DNA from: Symsagittifera roscoffensis
Lineage: Eukaryota; Xenacoelomorpha; Acoela; Convolutidae
Direction: 5' to 3'
DNA length: 64,000 nucleotides
Assembly (NCBI RefSeq): GCF_963678635.1
Contig: NC_087063.1
Coordinates: 13,957,006-14,021,005 of the forward strand
The notes under the pieces were generated by a model that saw nothing but the letters and a program-made list of their open reading frames with translations, searched no databases and was not told where the DNA came from. Position numbers and translations under genes: made by a program. Positions within the stretch are counted from its first letter, which is position 1. Each line of letters opens with the position of its first letter. This document shows positions 22,438 to 35,800 of this stretch, piece after piece.

Positions 22438-23392
22438 CAAAAGTTCAACTCCAAACCAATTGATTTAATGAATTTTTCGGTTCTCCTGGTCCAAAAAAAA
22501 GACAAAAATACTTGGTGTTTTTTGACCCGTCCCCCTGAGAACTTTGCGGAGCATTGTAAGCAAACCGCAATCTGAATGCTCTGTCCGGTACGAAATGGAG
22601 ACGATCCAAATAAAGATTGCTTGTAACGTTCAAATCTCAGATCAGACCAATACTCCATGACTCCTGCCCAGTTTCGTCCAACGCTGCAAGAAATTCCCCC
22701 CTGAACAAATTACATGTCATTCAAAACGCAGCTCTCCGTGTTGTGACAGGGTGCACGAAGATGAGCTCCATAGACCACCTACACACTGAAGGCAAACTAC
22801 TATCCGTGCAACAGCACCATAAACTTCTATCCACCCAGTTTTTACTGTAATCGTACATTCACTTCCACACCCATCATTTCTATCATAAGTTCCCCTTCCC
22901 TCCCAGACAAATCAAACCTAACTTTACTTGAACTTAAAAAGAAGAATTCGACAAAAGAATCTCTAGACAAGCGATTTTACCCCATATAACGATAACATGG
23001 ACCGAAACAACTTCGCTTTTAATAATTTTAAACATCTTAAAAAGGATTCACACAAGCCAGGTAACAAATGCAATAAATGACCCGCCCACTCTCTAAGCTC
23101 TCCCACTGCGCCCACCTGATATTTCCTCGACTGAGGAACTGCTCCTACGTTCATCAAGGAGCACGTCAGCACAGCTCAGATCCGACTACTCCCCTTTTAT
23201 AAATACCTATCTTAATAGAATAGACCCCAATGTCCCCCGAACTGTCCGGCTCCCCATACTACTCTCCACCTCTTTAACTACCCCACAAACCCGACTGAAC
23301 TGACCCAATAGATATGTGGCTATGGCCGGACGAAGTAGCAATGTTCCTTAGAATCGGGGCAAGTTCGCATGACGCGGCCCCAGTAGGCAACT
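22438..23392 (+). pseudogene. Jockey-like LINE, 3' end of the RT ORF, decayed
   Basis: The frame 22617-22850 reads FKSQIRPILHDSCPVSSNAA, then LNKLHVIQNAALRVVTGC, then EGKLLSVQQHHKLLSTQFLL. This is the conserved region just after the RT catalytic domain in Jockey-clade non-LTR retrotransposons. Further down, in shifting frames, are AQLRSDYSPFYKYLS and a CPPNCPAPHTTLHLFNYP cysteine/histidine block (about 23,230-23,290), then MWLWPDEVAMFLRI (about 23,310-23,360). Stops and frameshifts separate these blocks. No poly-A tail is seen before an R1 copy begins at 23,395. Confidence 0.8.
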
Positions 23393-23394
23393 AA

Positions 23395-23840
23395 CAAAGG
23401 ACAGTTGGAAAAGAGTGAATGAACGCAAAAAATGAAAAACACTGAGTTTTGAACTTTCGAATTTAACGGGAAAAAATATGCTCTTCAGGCTCTTTGAATT
23501 TCAAGAACAAATCATGATTGGCACTATATTGATAAAACTAATCAAATCTAAGAAAATGATCAATATATAAATTTTTATTCGGCTGGAAAATCTAAAACCT
23601 TGAAGCCATTATGAAACTAAAAGTCAAAGACGTTTTTCAACTTTCACTTTTTGCTGTTCGATTATGGAGTTTCCCTTGCTTTTTACAGAAAAAAAACTGA
23701 AGTAAAATAAACTTAACTCAAAAAATCAAATTTGAGCGTGAACAAACCTTAAGACTTTTCCCTAAAAAAAATCATTACGACCTATTTAAGAGTCTTCACT
23801 CCGTTCATTAACTCTTAGAAACCGTGAACCACAAAGAACA
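23395..23840 (+). repeat. R1 copy that contains the left edge of the triplicated unit
   Basis: Begins aaaggacagttggaaaagag and continues with ctttttgctgttcgattatg, atcaaatttgagcgtgaaca and cgacctatttaagagtcttc. The left breakpoint of the 6.26-kb duplication lies inside it, at 23,637. Confidence 0.6.
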
Positions 23841-25215
23841 CTTGAAAGTCATTGCATACTTTAATCCCCTCGCACTACTGGATTATTTGGAAGAAAATAT
23901 GGCCTCGGCTAAGTTTTCACGCCAAATCAATATCCAAAAATACCACTCATAGGGCATTGAGTCAGACATAACTTTGAAGTTCTTTCAATGGAAACACGAA
24001 TTCCAAAAATGAAACGAAGTATCAGTAAGTATCCAAAAAAGGGTCTATTATTTTCCAAAAAACAGGTGAAAACTAATGATCCCTATTTAAGTTAATACGC
24101 AAAAATAAGGAAATTTCTTTCTTCATAGTTTATTTTTCTCCTATTTTTGATGGCTTTACTTAGATTACAGTGTTCGAAAATTCAAAACTATGAAAATGTT
24201 TCTCTTTTTTACGTTATTTTTCATTGCTGTACTTAAAAGTAACTGTGTTTCGAAAATAACTACGAATTGGCTATTCCTGTTCGACATATAGATCTTAGGA
24301 AAAACCATAAAAGAATACATTTGCAGTAGATTTAAATAAAGTTTTGAGATATTTCACGCCTTTCAAAAAAAATTGACAGCATATCTCAAATTTCTACATT
24401 TCCAATTTATTTCTTATACAGTGATTCGTACTTAAGACTTCCTTTTGCGTTTTCAAGCCTTATTTAAACTAATTTTGAATTTTGAACAACTTGAGTACTC
24501 GGAAAAAATTAATCAAATGAAAATTAAGCAAAGCCAACAGACAGTTGGAACAGAGTCAATGAAAGCAAGTAAACAAGAAAACTTTATCAAGAAAAACTCA
24601 AAAAATGAACTTAAAAATCATTGAATTTCTAAAACAATTTATACTTAAAATCTTTTGGAAAAAAAATTCACTCAATTTGAGAAAACTGGATCAATGGATA
24701 AATTTTTTTGAAAATCTGAAAAATAAATTCGATTTCGAAACAAGAATTTGGTCAAGCTTTTTCTGAAATTTATACTTTTGCTGTTCGATGGTGGAGTTTG
24801 CCTTGCTTTTAAAAAAAATGAAATGAAGTAACTTAAAAAAAACCAAGAGTCAAACCGCGAAAAAGTAAATTTGAGCCTGAACAAACTAAGATTTTTTCTT
24901 TAAAAAAAACTTTAAAAAATCATCACGACCTATAGAAAAGTCTGAACTAGGTTCATCGAATCTTAAGAATTTATCGTCCTATTAAACGTTTGTCACATAT
25001 AACAAACCCTGCGATCGCCAATAAACCAGATGTCTTTATTTATTAGTTCTTCATGAGTTATTCTTTATTTTCCAAACATCAACGCAGATACCACATAAAA
25101 ACAAGACACCACTTGCGATACCATATAAAAACATTATTGCAAGCTAGCCCACAGTAAAGAAAAATATTACCACTAAACCCAAAAAAAAAACAAATCGTAA
25201 AAGCCACAACTAAAG

Positions 25216-26358
25216 CTTCAACATTTTGTCTGAAATGATGTACTATTGGTTGAAAACTCATCCAGAATCACAATTGAAGGAATTTAAGGAAAATCCAAAA
25301 TCATTTATTGAGCGGCAACTGAGCAGACAAAACTTGGGTAAATTCCCGCAGATCCGTAAGCAATGTTGTCATGGAAAAACTTGGGCTTATTTTCTATTCC
25401 AAGCTTTTTAACATTTTGAGCGATCTAGAGGGGAGCATAAAATTGTTTCCCTCGAAACTACTCAAAATTGAGTCAATAAACCGACAAAATATTAGCCGAA
25501 ATCATTTGAGCAAAATAAAATTTTAAGCAAAAAAAAACAATAAAAAGAAAATATACGAAGGTTAGTAGAATTCCAATGAGCAGAAGTAAACAAAAACACT
25601 TATAAGCAACTACAATGTTAATTCCAATAAACAGAAAAACAATAATTCTACGATGTGGCAACTAAGCCAAAAAAACAAGCCTTGGTCAGATTCGAAGCCA
25701 GGGCCTTTGCCGTCCCAAGCGTATTCGTTACCTCCAGGCTGTGTGCGGGAGATGCAAATAAATTTGAATTGATTGTAAACTGAACCTAAACTTACCATTT
25801 CTAATGTTGACCATTCTGTGAACAAAATTTTTTATGGGAAAAAGCCTAATACCCGATTGCAATACCCTTGCTTATCGCAAGGGTAAAAAAATTGTCTAAA
25901 AACAAATCTGCAGACTAAATTCCGGGCAAGGTAACTACTTTTTAAGTTTGGAGTAAAGCGAGCATATGAAGTTTTTGAAAAGCTAAAATTACGTTTTTTG
26001 CTAATTGTGAAACAATGCATCTGACACAGAAAAAAAATAAAAAGGAAAATAAGCCTAGGATGAAACGTAACTAGTACCATATGAAAAGAACAACATACCC
26101 ACAAAAGTGTTAAAAACCGTTTCGCTGATGCGTAATGATTAGCGTTCAAACTGTCATGCTGAAAGTGGTCGGAGAAAGCTAGGGATTAGTCTGATTTTGT
26201 TTTTCCATCCGATTTTGACTTCAAAAAATAAAAAATTAATCTTTTTATTATGCCCATTTTGATTTTCAGGTTTTTCACTTAAATCAATTGCCCCTTGCTC
26301 AAAACAAAACAAATTTGGCGAAAAATATTTCAAAGCTTCCATTTTTTCGATTTTTTAA
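25216..26358 (+). other. Possible small two-exon gene inside the triplicated unit
   Basis: An open segment 25216-25355, between a ctaaag acceptor and a GTAAGC donor, reads SEMMYYWLKTHPESQLKEF and KENPKSFIERQLSRQNLGKF. Its composition looks protein-like. A segment at 26270-26358 after a tttcag acceptor reads SLKSIAPCSKQNKFGEKYFK and ends in a stop; phases agree (1). A further frame, 26371-26503, after tttacag, reads MIESFHFNRWNRNN and ENEYHSVEEV-like sequence to a stop. I recognise none of them. The equivalents lie at 31482-31621/32534 and 37751-37890/38803; a homopolymer T change alters the last residues there. Could be a small gene, a decayed one, or chance. Confidence 0.3.
25680..25745 (-). 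repeat. tRNA-like SINE head (copy 1 of 3)
   Basis: The minus strand carries an A-box-like tggaggtaacgaatacgc (25736-25719) and a B-box-like ggcttcgaatc (25699-25689). An agcctgg start and a ccaaggct end could pair. Identical versions are near 31,953 and 38,223 in the other units. T-stem pairing is poor, so a tRNA-derived SINE is more likely than a tRNA gene. Confidence 0.4.
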
Positions 26359-27022
26359 AACTATTTTACAGATGATTGAATCTTTTCATTTCAATCGCTG
26401 GAATCGGAACAATCTGTTACTTGCACCAAAATCCGTGATCCTTGTTTGTTTAAAAAATGAGTATCATTCTGTTGAAGAAGTAATCGCATGTGTTCCATTC
26501 TAACCCTAAGCAGAAAATCACCAAAGCAGGTCAATTCATACTAGTTATGCTTGTGTTTTCAAAAACAACTTATTCAAAATTTATTTTTAACCAAAAAGAA
26601 GTCTTGTGACCAGCAATTTTCGAAAGTATATAAAAAAACGCTGTTATTAAAGAATGCTCTGTAAAACTTCACCTATGATATTACACATACGATGAAAATC
26701 CGGCGATGTTAAGCAAGCTTATTACTAACTTAATCAGCACACTCTACAACAAACTTTGAACAGTTTACCTTCAAAAACTTGCGCATATGTACAGCCAAGC
26801 AGATAGAGTTTATTTTTTACCAAATAGATCTTGTCTTAAATAGATATTGATTTTGAATATTCTTGCAATTTTTTCATTTGCTTTAAGAAAAACAGTTTTG
26901 AGTGAAAAGTACAGAAAATTTGCACCTAATTAATACACCTTCGACGAATTAAACCATCAAATTAAAAAAGAAATAGTTAATTTATTAATAGTTAATAAAT
27001 TTATACATCGTATCGGCACGCA

Positions 27023-29853
27023 ATGGGTTCGAAGGAGCAGCATTTTACGACGCAGCTGCTGCAGCACCTGATGTTGAACAGCCACATGCGAGTATTCCAC
27101 AATGGGATGGAGTTGGGCATGGCTGACGTCGAGGCATTCTCGCCCGTCGTGTACAACATTCTGAGGTGATTAACAAGATAGAAAATAATTATTTTTTACA
27201 TTATTCCCCAGACCGAACACTCGACCTCTATAAATCATCCCAATTTGAGCGGTCAAAAGTAAAAATTACAATCACAATAAATAAGCATTTAAAGTTTTTG
27301 GGAATAGCTTGAAAAAAAATCAAGTAAATGATGTATGAATCACTCCACTCCGTTCATTAACATGAAAGTTGAACTCAGAAATTCAAAATCTCAAATATAA
27401 TGACAAATACCAGTTATCATTATATTGGCTTCAACTTTACTGTTTAGATACAAAATCATTAACGACACTATGCGCAAGAAGACCTACGTCAGGAAAGATG
27501 ACGGGGAACTCATGGAAATAATTCGGGACAGATTCTCAACCAAGACCTACCTGAGGACTAAATCCGGACGTGTAATCGAGCTCGACGGTTCTGAAGACGG
27601 TGATGGGGGCATGGACGTTTACTATGACCCCTTGACTGGCAAGACGTGGGTGAGGGGTCAAGACGGTGAGATGTTGGAGCTGATTAAAGATGAGAAGACA
27701 GGGAAGATGTATTTGAGGACTAAGAGTGGTCGGTTGCAGGAGGTCGGAGCCCACCTCGAGTTCTACAAAGATCCCATCACAGGTCATTGCTCGAGAAAAA
27801 TGATCTGGATTTTTTAACTTTCATACAAACTTGGTGACACTGAACTTGCTGGCACTCCATTTGAGCCCAATTTACTTTAAATTTATTTTTTATACTTTAT
27901 TTAAGATATAATTACATTTCGTTTTGCATTCTAATCCTGCAAACACTTCCAGTTCTACGCAATTGCTGCATCCTGTTCTGAGAAAAAAAAATGGTTGAAT
28001 GACTACCTTGATATGAGCATTTTCTGCAGCAATAATGAGCTCTTTACGCTGTACCTTTAGGGAAGACTATTCTGCGCGAACGAAAGAATCCAGGCATGCA
28101 GGTATTCACAGACCCTGTGACTGGGAAAAAGTACGTCAAAACTGCAGACGGTCAGATCTTAGAGATCTGGACTGACCCGGAGACAGGTAAAACTTACATG
28201 CGGACAAAGAGTGGTCGAATCGTCTCCGAGATTGACGAGAACATGATATTCTATACGGATCCCAGGACAGGAGTGACCTACTTGGCAGCCAAACCAGGAG
28301 CTGCGCAGTCTTCGGTGTTCACAGATCCCAAAACAGGTCAGAAATCGTTATGCATGATCAAATACATTCAAGTTTGTGCCATCAAAAGAGTCTGCAAAAA
28401 CATTTTAAAAAACACAACCTAAGTGCTAAAAGTTTTCCTCGAACTCTAATGCCTGTCGAAGATGTAATCGCTGGTTATCGCGTATGTCTTTTGTCTCAAA
28501 TATCTGGTTAAAAACGAACTGCATTTAGGCAAGACATATATTCGAACCAAATCCGGTCGCATTGTCGAAGCACCGGTGGAGGAGGGAGGCGAGTTCTTTA
28601 TGGATCCGACCACAGGCAAGATGTTCCTGCGTACCAAGTCAGGCAACCTCAGAGAGATCCCATCTGACGGCGTTGAGGTCATCAAAGACCCTAGCACTGG
28701 CAAAGTGTACATGAAGACTAAATCTGGAAGACTGATTGAGATCCAGGGGGATGTTGACATGTATGTTGATCCTATCACAGGTGAGTAGCAGCAAAAGGAA
28801 ACAATTTTGCACGATTACAGCATGCACGTAGACTAAAAAGAGACAAAGAGCATTAAAAACTATTCTATCGAAATTTGGTCACTCTGACGTAGCAGCCAAA
28901 CTACATACAAGTTAACTGCCAATCTCAGTCAGCAGCAGATAGCAGAGAAAAACCTACAATCCAGTATTGGTTAAATCTTTTCAGTTTGTCACGGTCACTT
29001 ACTATGAAACAACGAACTTCTTAAATCAGCGAGAACGTAATTGAGCATGCATTAGTTATTTTAGAGATAATTTATTGAATTTTAGGGAAGACTTATTTGA
29101 TGCACAAAGGGTCCAACATCATCACTGATCCCAACACCGGCAAGAAAATGGTTCGCACGGCTTCAGGTAACTATCAACCCAAAACAGTACCTAAAGTGTC
29201 TAGCCAGTGAAAACAATACATTTGAGTTTTTAGGGCGCCTGGTTGAGGTCAAAGGTAGCTTCGAGGTTTACGTGGACCCTGACACCGGCAAGACTCTTCT
29301 GATGCAGACAACTGACGATGGTAAAACCATCTTGACAGATCCCAGCTCGGGGAAAGTGTTCATCAAGACTGCCTCGGGAAGACTTCAAGAATTGGTGGAC
29401 GAAGGAGGCATTCTTTACGATGCTAGCACAGGTATAATAATAATAATAACTTATGCCAAGAGAAAGCTGAGCATGTGTTAAATACATGAACCGGCAAGAC
29501 AATGAACTGTTTATCAAAAAAATCTTATTAATTTTTTTCTGCTTTGCCCAGGAAAGAGTTACTTGCGTACAGAGAGTGGTAAGCTGATCGAAATCACCAA
29601 TGACAGTGAAATGTTCGTCGATCCAGAGACTGGCAAACTCATGATGCGCACCAAGAGCGGAAGAGTGCACGAAGTATCTTCCGATGTCAATGTTTTCACA
29701 GATCCAAACACCGGAAGGACCTATGTACGGACCAAGTCTGGTCGCTACTTGGAACTTGACCCAGACGCTGAGATTGAAATTGATCCGTTAACTGGAAAAA
29801 TGTTCATTCGCACCAAGTCAGGAAATAGACGCGAGTTGGCCGGTGAGATGGAG
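27023..29853 (+). CDS. DPxTGK-repeat protein gene, partial copy 1 (exons 1-7)
   Basis: Exons 27023-27165, 27448-27782, 28061-28336, 28529-28780, 29086-29166, 29234-29431 and 29552-29853, joined by GT-AG introns of 67-305 bp with phases 2,1,1,1,1,1. They encode 529 residues: a unique head (MGSKEQHFTTQLLQHLMLNS, then HMRVFHNGMELG) and about 17 repeats. Exon 7 ends in phase 0 before GTACAT, and no matching terminal exon follows inside this unit. The transcript must either splice about 12.7 kb to exon 8 at 42514, or read through intron 7 and stop after nine more residues (VHKTCSTLC, TAA at 29881). Exon 2 has Met (ATG) where copies 2 and 3 have Val (GTG). Frames antisense to the exons are shadows. 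Confidence 0.85.
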
Positions 29854-29895
29854 GTACATAAAACATGTTCAACGTTGTGTTAAAGGCTTTTATAT

Positions 29896-32800
29896 TCAAC
29901 TTTCACTTTTTGCTGTTCGATTATGGAGTTTCCCTTGCTTTTTACAGAAAAAAAACTGAAGTAAAATAAACTTAACTCAAAAAATCAAATTTGAGCGTGA
30001 ACAAACCTTAAGACTTTTCCCTAAAAAAAATCATTACGACCTATTTAAGAGTCTTCACTCCGTTCATTAACTCTTAGAAACCGTGAACCACAAAGAACAC
30101 TTGAAAGTCATTGCATACTTTAATCCCCTCGCACTACTGGATTATTTGGAAGAAAATATGGCCTCGGCTAAGTTTTCACGCCAAATCAATATCCAAAAAT
30201 ACCACTCATAGGGCATTGAGTCAGACATAACTTTGAAGTTCTTTCAATGGAAACACGAATTCCAAAAATGAAACGAAGTATCAGTAAGTATCCAAAAAAG
30301 GGTCTATTATTTTCCAAAAAACAGGTGAAAACTAATGATCCCTATTTAAGTTAATACGCAAAAATAAGGAAATTTCTTTCTTCATAGTTTATTTTTCTCC
30401 TATTTTTGATGGCTTTACTTAGATTACAGTGTTCGAAAATTCAAAACTATGAAAATGTTTCTCTTTTTTACGTTATTTTTCATTGCTGTACTTAAAAGTA
30501 ACTGTGTTTCGAAAATAACTACGAATTGGCTATTCCTGTTCGACATATAGATCTTAGGAAAAACCATAAAAGAATACATTTGCAGTAGATTTAAATAAAG
30601 TTTTGAGATATTTCACGCCTTTCAAAAAAAATTGACAGCATATCTCAAATTTCTACATTTCCAATTTATTTCTTATACAGTGATTCGTACTTAAGACTTC
30701 CTTTTGCGTTTTCAAGCCTTATTTAAACTAATTTTGAATTTTGAACAACTTGAGTACTCGGAAAAAATTAATCAAATGAAAATTAAGCAAAGCCAACAGA
30801 CAGTTGGAACAGAGTCAATGAAAGCAAGTAAACAAGAAAACTTTATCAAGAAAAACTCAAAAAATGAACTTAAAAATCATTGAATTTCTAAAACAATTTA
30901 TACTTAAAATCTTTTGGAAAAAAATTCACTCAATTTGAGAAAACTGGATCAATGGATAAATTTTTTTATTTCCCTGGAAAATCTGAAAAATAAATTCGAT
31001 TTCGAAACAAGAATTTGGTCAAGCTTTTTCTGAAATTTATACTTTTGCTGTTCGATGGTGGAGTTTGCCTTGCTTTAAAAAAAAATGAAATGAAGTAACT
31101 TAAAAAAAACCAAGAGTCAAACCGCGAAAAAGTAAATTTGAGCCTGAACAAACTAAGATTTTTTCTTTAAAAAAAACTTTAAAAAATCATCACGACCTAT
31201 AGAAAAGTCTGAACTAGGTTCATCGAATCTTAAGAATTTATCGTCCTATTAAACTTTTGTCACATATAACAAACCCTGCGATCGCCAATAAACCAGATGT
31301 CTTTATTTATTAGTTCTTCATGAGTTATTCTTTATTTTCCAAACATCAACGCAGATACCACATAAAAACAAGACACCACTTGCGATACCATATAAAAACA
31401 TTATTGCAAGCTAGCCCACAGTAAAGAAAAATATTACCACTAAACCCAAAAAAAAACAAATCGAAAAAGCCACAACTAAAGCTTCAACATTTTGTCTGAA
31501 ATGATGTACTATTGGTTGAAAACTCATCCAGAATCACAATTGAAGGAATTTAAGGAAAATCCAAAATCATTTATTGAGCGGCAACTGAGCAGACAAAACT
31601 TGGGTAAATTCCCGCAGATCCGTAAGCAATGTTGTCATGAAAAAACTTGGGCTTATTTTCTATTCCAAGCTTTTTAACATTTTGAGCGATCTAGAGGGGA
31701 GCATAAAATTGTTTCCCTCGAAACTACTCAAAATTGAGTCAATAAACCGACAAAATATTAGCCGAAATCATTTGAGCAAAATAAAATTTTAAGCAAAAAA
31801 AACAATAAAAGAAAATATACGAAGGTTAGTAGAATTCCAATGAGCAGAAGTAAACAAAAACACTTATAAGCAACTACAATGTTAATTCCAATAAACAGAA
31901 AAACAATAATTCTACAATGTGGCAACTAAGCCAAAAAAACAAGTCTTGGTCAGATTCGAAGCCAGGGCCTTTGCCGTCCCAAGCGTATTCGTTACCTCCA
32001 GGCTGTGTGCGGGAGATGCAAATAAATTTGAATTGATTGTAAACTGAACCTAAACTTACCATTTCTAATGTTGACCATTCTGTGAACAAAATTTTTTATG
32101 GGAAAAAGCCTAATACCCGATTGCAATACCCTTGCTTATCGCAAGGGTAAAAAAATTGTCTAAAAACAAATCTGCAGACTAAATTCCGGGCAAGGTAACT
32201 ACTTTTTAAGTTTGGAGTAAAGCGAGCATATGAAGTTTTTGAAAAGCTAAAATTACGTTTTTTGCTAATTGTGAAACAATGCATCTGACACAGAAAAAAA
32301 ATAAAAAGGAAAATAAGCCTAGGATGAAACGTAACTAGTACCATATGAAAAGAACAACATACCCACGAAAGTGTTAAAAACCGTTTCGCTGATGCGTAAT
32401 GATTAGCGTTCAAACTGTCATGCTGAAAGTGGTCGGAGAAAGCTAGGGATTAGTCTGATTTTGTTTTTCCATCCGATTTTGACTTCAAAAAATAAAAAAT
32501 TAATCTTTTTATTATGCCCATTTTGATTTTCAGGTTTTTCACTTAAATCAATTGCCCCTTGCTCAAAACAAAACAAATTTGGCGAAAAATATTTCAAAGC
32601 TTCCATTTTTTTCGATTTTTTAAAACTATTTTACAGATGATTGAATCTTTTCATTTCAATCGCTGGAATCGGAACAATCTGTTACTTGCACCAAAATCCG
32701 TGATCCTTGTTTGTTTAAAAAATGAGTATCATTCTGTTGAAGAAGTAATCGCATGTGTTCCATTCTAACCCTAAGCAGAAAATCACCAAAGCAGGTCAAT

Positions 32801-35800
32801 TCATACTAGTTATGCTTGTGTTTTCAAAAACAACTTATTCAAAATTTATTTTTAACCAAAAAGAAGTCTTGTGACCAGCAATTTTCGAAAGTATATAAAA
32901 AAACGCTGTTATTAAAGAATGCTCTGTAAAACTTCACCTATGATATTACACATACGATGAAAATCCGGCGATGTTAAGCAAGCTTATTACTAACTTAATC
33001 AGCACACTCTACAACAAACTTTGAACAGTTTACCTTCAAAAACTTGCGCATATGTACAGCCAAGCAGATAGAGTTTATTTTTTACCAAATAGATCTTGTC
33101 TTAAATAGATATTGATTTTGAATATTCTTGCAATTTTTTCATTTGCTTTAAGAAAAACAGTTTTGAGTGAAAAGTACAGAAAATTTGCACCTAATTAATA
33201 CACCTTCGACGAATTAAACCATCAAATTAAAAAAGAAATAGTTAATTTATTAATAGTTAATAAATTTATACATCGTATCGGCACGCAATGGGTTCGAAGG
33301 AGCAGCATTTTACGACGCAGCTGCTGCAGCACCTGATGTTGAACAGCCACATGCGAGTATTCCACAATGGGATGGAGTTGGGCATGGCTGACGTCGAGGC
33401 ATTCTCGCCCGTCGTGTACAACATTCTGAGGTGATTAACAAGATAGAAAATAATTTTTTTTACATTATTCCCCAGACCGAACACTCGACCTCTATAAATC
33501 ATCCCAATTTGAGCGGTCAAAAGTAAAAATTACAATCACAATAAATAAGCATTTAAAGTTTTTGGGAATAGCTTGAAAAAAAATCAAGTAAATGATGTAT
33601 GAATCACTCCACTCCGTTCATTAACATGAAAGTTGAACTCAGAAATTCAAAATCTCCAATATAATGACAAATACCAGTTATCATTATATTGGCTTCAACT
33701 TTACTGTTTAGATACAAAATCATTAACGACACTGTGCGCAAGAAGACCTACGTCAGGAAAGATGACGGGGAACTCATGGAAATAATTCGGGACAGATTCT
33801 CAACCAAGACCTACCTGAGGACTAAATCCGGACGTGTAATCGAGCTCGACGGTTCTGAAGACGGTGATGGGGGCATGGACGTTTACTATGACCCCTTGAC
33901 TGGCAAGACGTGGGTGAGGGGTCAAGACGGTGAGATGTTGGAGCTGATTAAAGATGAGAAGACAGGGAAGATGTATTTGAGGACTAAGAGTGGTCGGTTG
34001 CAGGAGGTCGGAGCCCACCTCGAGTTCTACAAAGATCCCATCACAGGTCATTGCTCGAGAAAATTGATCTGGATTTTTTAACTTTCATACAAACTTGGTG
34101 ACACTGAACTTGCTGGCACTCCATTTGAGCCCAATTTACTTTAAATTTATTTTTTATACTTTATTTAAGATATAATTACATTTCGTTTTGCATTCTAATC
34201 CTGCAAACACTTCCAGTTCTACGCAATTGCTGCATCCTGTTCTGAGAAAAAAAATGGTTGAATGACTACCTTGATATGAGCATTTTCTGCAGCAATAATG
34301 AGCTCTTTACGCTGTACCTTTAGGGAAGACTATTCTGCGCGAACGAAAGAATCCAGGCATGCATGTATTCACAGACCCTGTGACTGGGAAAAAGTACGTC
34401 AAAACTGCAGACGGTCAGATCTTAGAGATCTGGACTGACCCGGAGACAGGTAAAACTTACATGCGGACAAAGAGTGGTCGAATCGTCTCCGAGATTGACG
34501 AGAACATGATATTCTATACGGATCCCAGGACAGGAGTGACCTACTTGGCAGCCAAACCAGGAGCTGCGCAGTCTTCGGTGTTCACAGATCCCAAAACAGG
34601 TCAGAAATCGTTATGCATGATCAAATACATTCAAGTTTGTGCCATCAAAAGAGTCTGCAAAAACATTTTAAAAAACACAACCTAAGTGCTAAAAGTTTTC
34701 CTCGAACTCTAATGCCTGTCGAAGATGTAATCGCTGGTTATCGCGTATGTCTTTTGTCTCAAATATCTGGTTAAAAACGAACTGCATTTAGGCAAGACAT
34801 ATATTCGAACCAAATCCGGTCGCATTGTCGAAGCACCGGTGGAGGAGGGAGGCGAGTTCTTTATGGATCCGACCACAGGCAAGATGTTCCTGCGTACCAA
34901 GTCAGGCAACCTCAGAGAGATCCCATCTGACGGCGTTGAGGTCATCAAAGACCCTAGCACTGGCAAAGTGTACATGAAGACTAAATCTGGAAGACTGATT
35001 GAGATCCAGGGGGATGTTGACATGTATGTTGATCCTATCACAGGTGAGTAGCAGCAAAAGGAAACAATTTTGCACGATTACAGCATGCACGTAGACTAAA
35101 AAGAGACAAAGAGCATTAAAAACTATTCTATCGAAATTTGGTCACTCTGACGTAGCAGCCAAACTACATACAAGTTAACTGCCAATCTCAGTCAGCAGCA
35201 GATAGCAGAGACAAAACCTACAATCCAGTATTGGTTAAATCTTTTCAGTTTGTCACGGTCACTTACTATGAAACAACGAACTTCTTAAATCAGCGAGAAC
35301 GTAATTGAGCATGCATTAGTTATTTTAGAGATAATTTATTGAATTTTAGGGAAGACTTATTTGATGCACAAAGGGTCCAACATCATCACTGATCCCAACA
35401 CCGGCAAGAAAATGGTTCGCACGGCTTCAGGTAACTATCAACCCAAAACAGTACCTAAAGTGTCTAGCCAGTGAAAACAATACATTTGAGTTTTTAGGGC
35501 GCCTGGTTGAGGTCAAAGGTAGCTTCGAGGTTTACGTGGACCCTGACACCGGCAAGACTCTTCTGATGCAGACAACTGACGATGGTAAAACCATCTTGAC
35601 AGATCCCAGCTCGGGGAAAGTGTTCATCAAGACTGCCTCGGGAAGACTTCAAGAATTGGTGGACGAAGGAGGCATTCTTTACGATGCTAGCACAGGTATA
35701 ATAATAATAATAACTTATGCCAAGAGAAAGCTGAGCATGTGTTAAATACATGAACCGGCAAGACAATGAACTGTTTATCAAAAAAATCTTATTAATTTTT

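Larger units (their letters stand above)
23637..29895 (+). repeat. Triplicated unit, copy 1 (6,259 bp)
   Basis: First of three head-to-tail copies. It starts in the R1 repeat and ends in intron 7 of the DPxTGK gene. It holds ~3.4 kb of upstream sequence and exons 1-7, but not exon 8. Copy 1 lacks a ~10-base piece (atttccctgg) near 24,712 that copies 2 and 3 and the other R1 members have, so copy 1 carries the deletion. Confidence 0.95.

Noticed and set aside
22425-22658. Two minus-strand frames of 77 and 62 codons
   Set aside because: They are opposite the LINE remnant, whose plus-strand blocks match a known RT region.
25832-26149. 105-codon minus-strand frame (also in copies 2 and 3)
   Set aside because: Rich in Phe, Leu, Ser and Lys from AT-rich sequence; a short deletion in copy 3 splits it, with no sign of selection.
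27536-29670. Minus-strand frames of 83, 110, 62 and 146 codons opposite the repeat-gene exons (and their copies in units 2 and 3)
   Set aside because: They are antisense shadows of the coding modules; the plus frame has the splice signals and the module periodicity.
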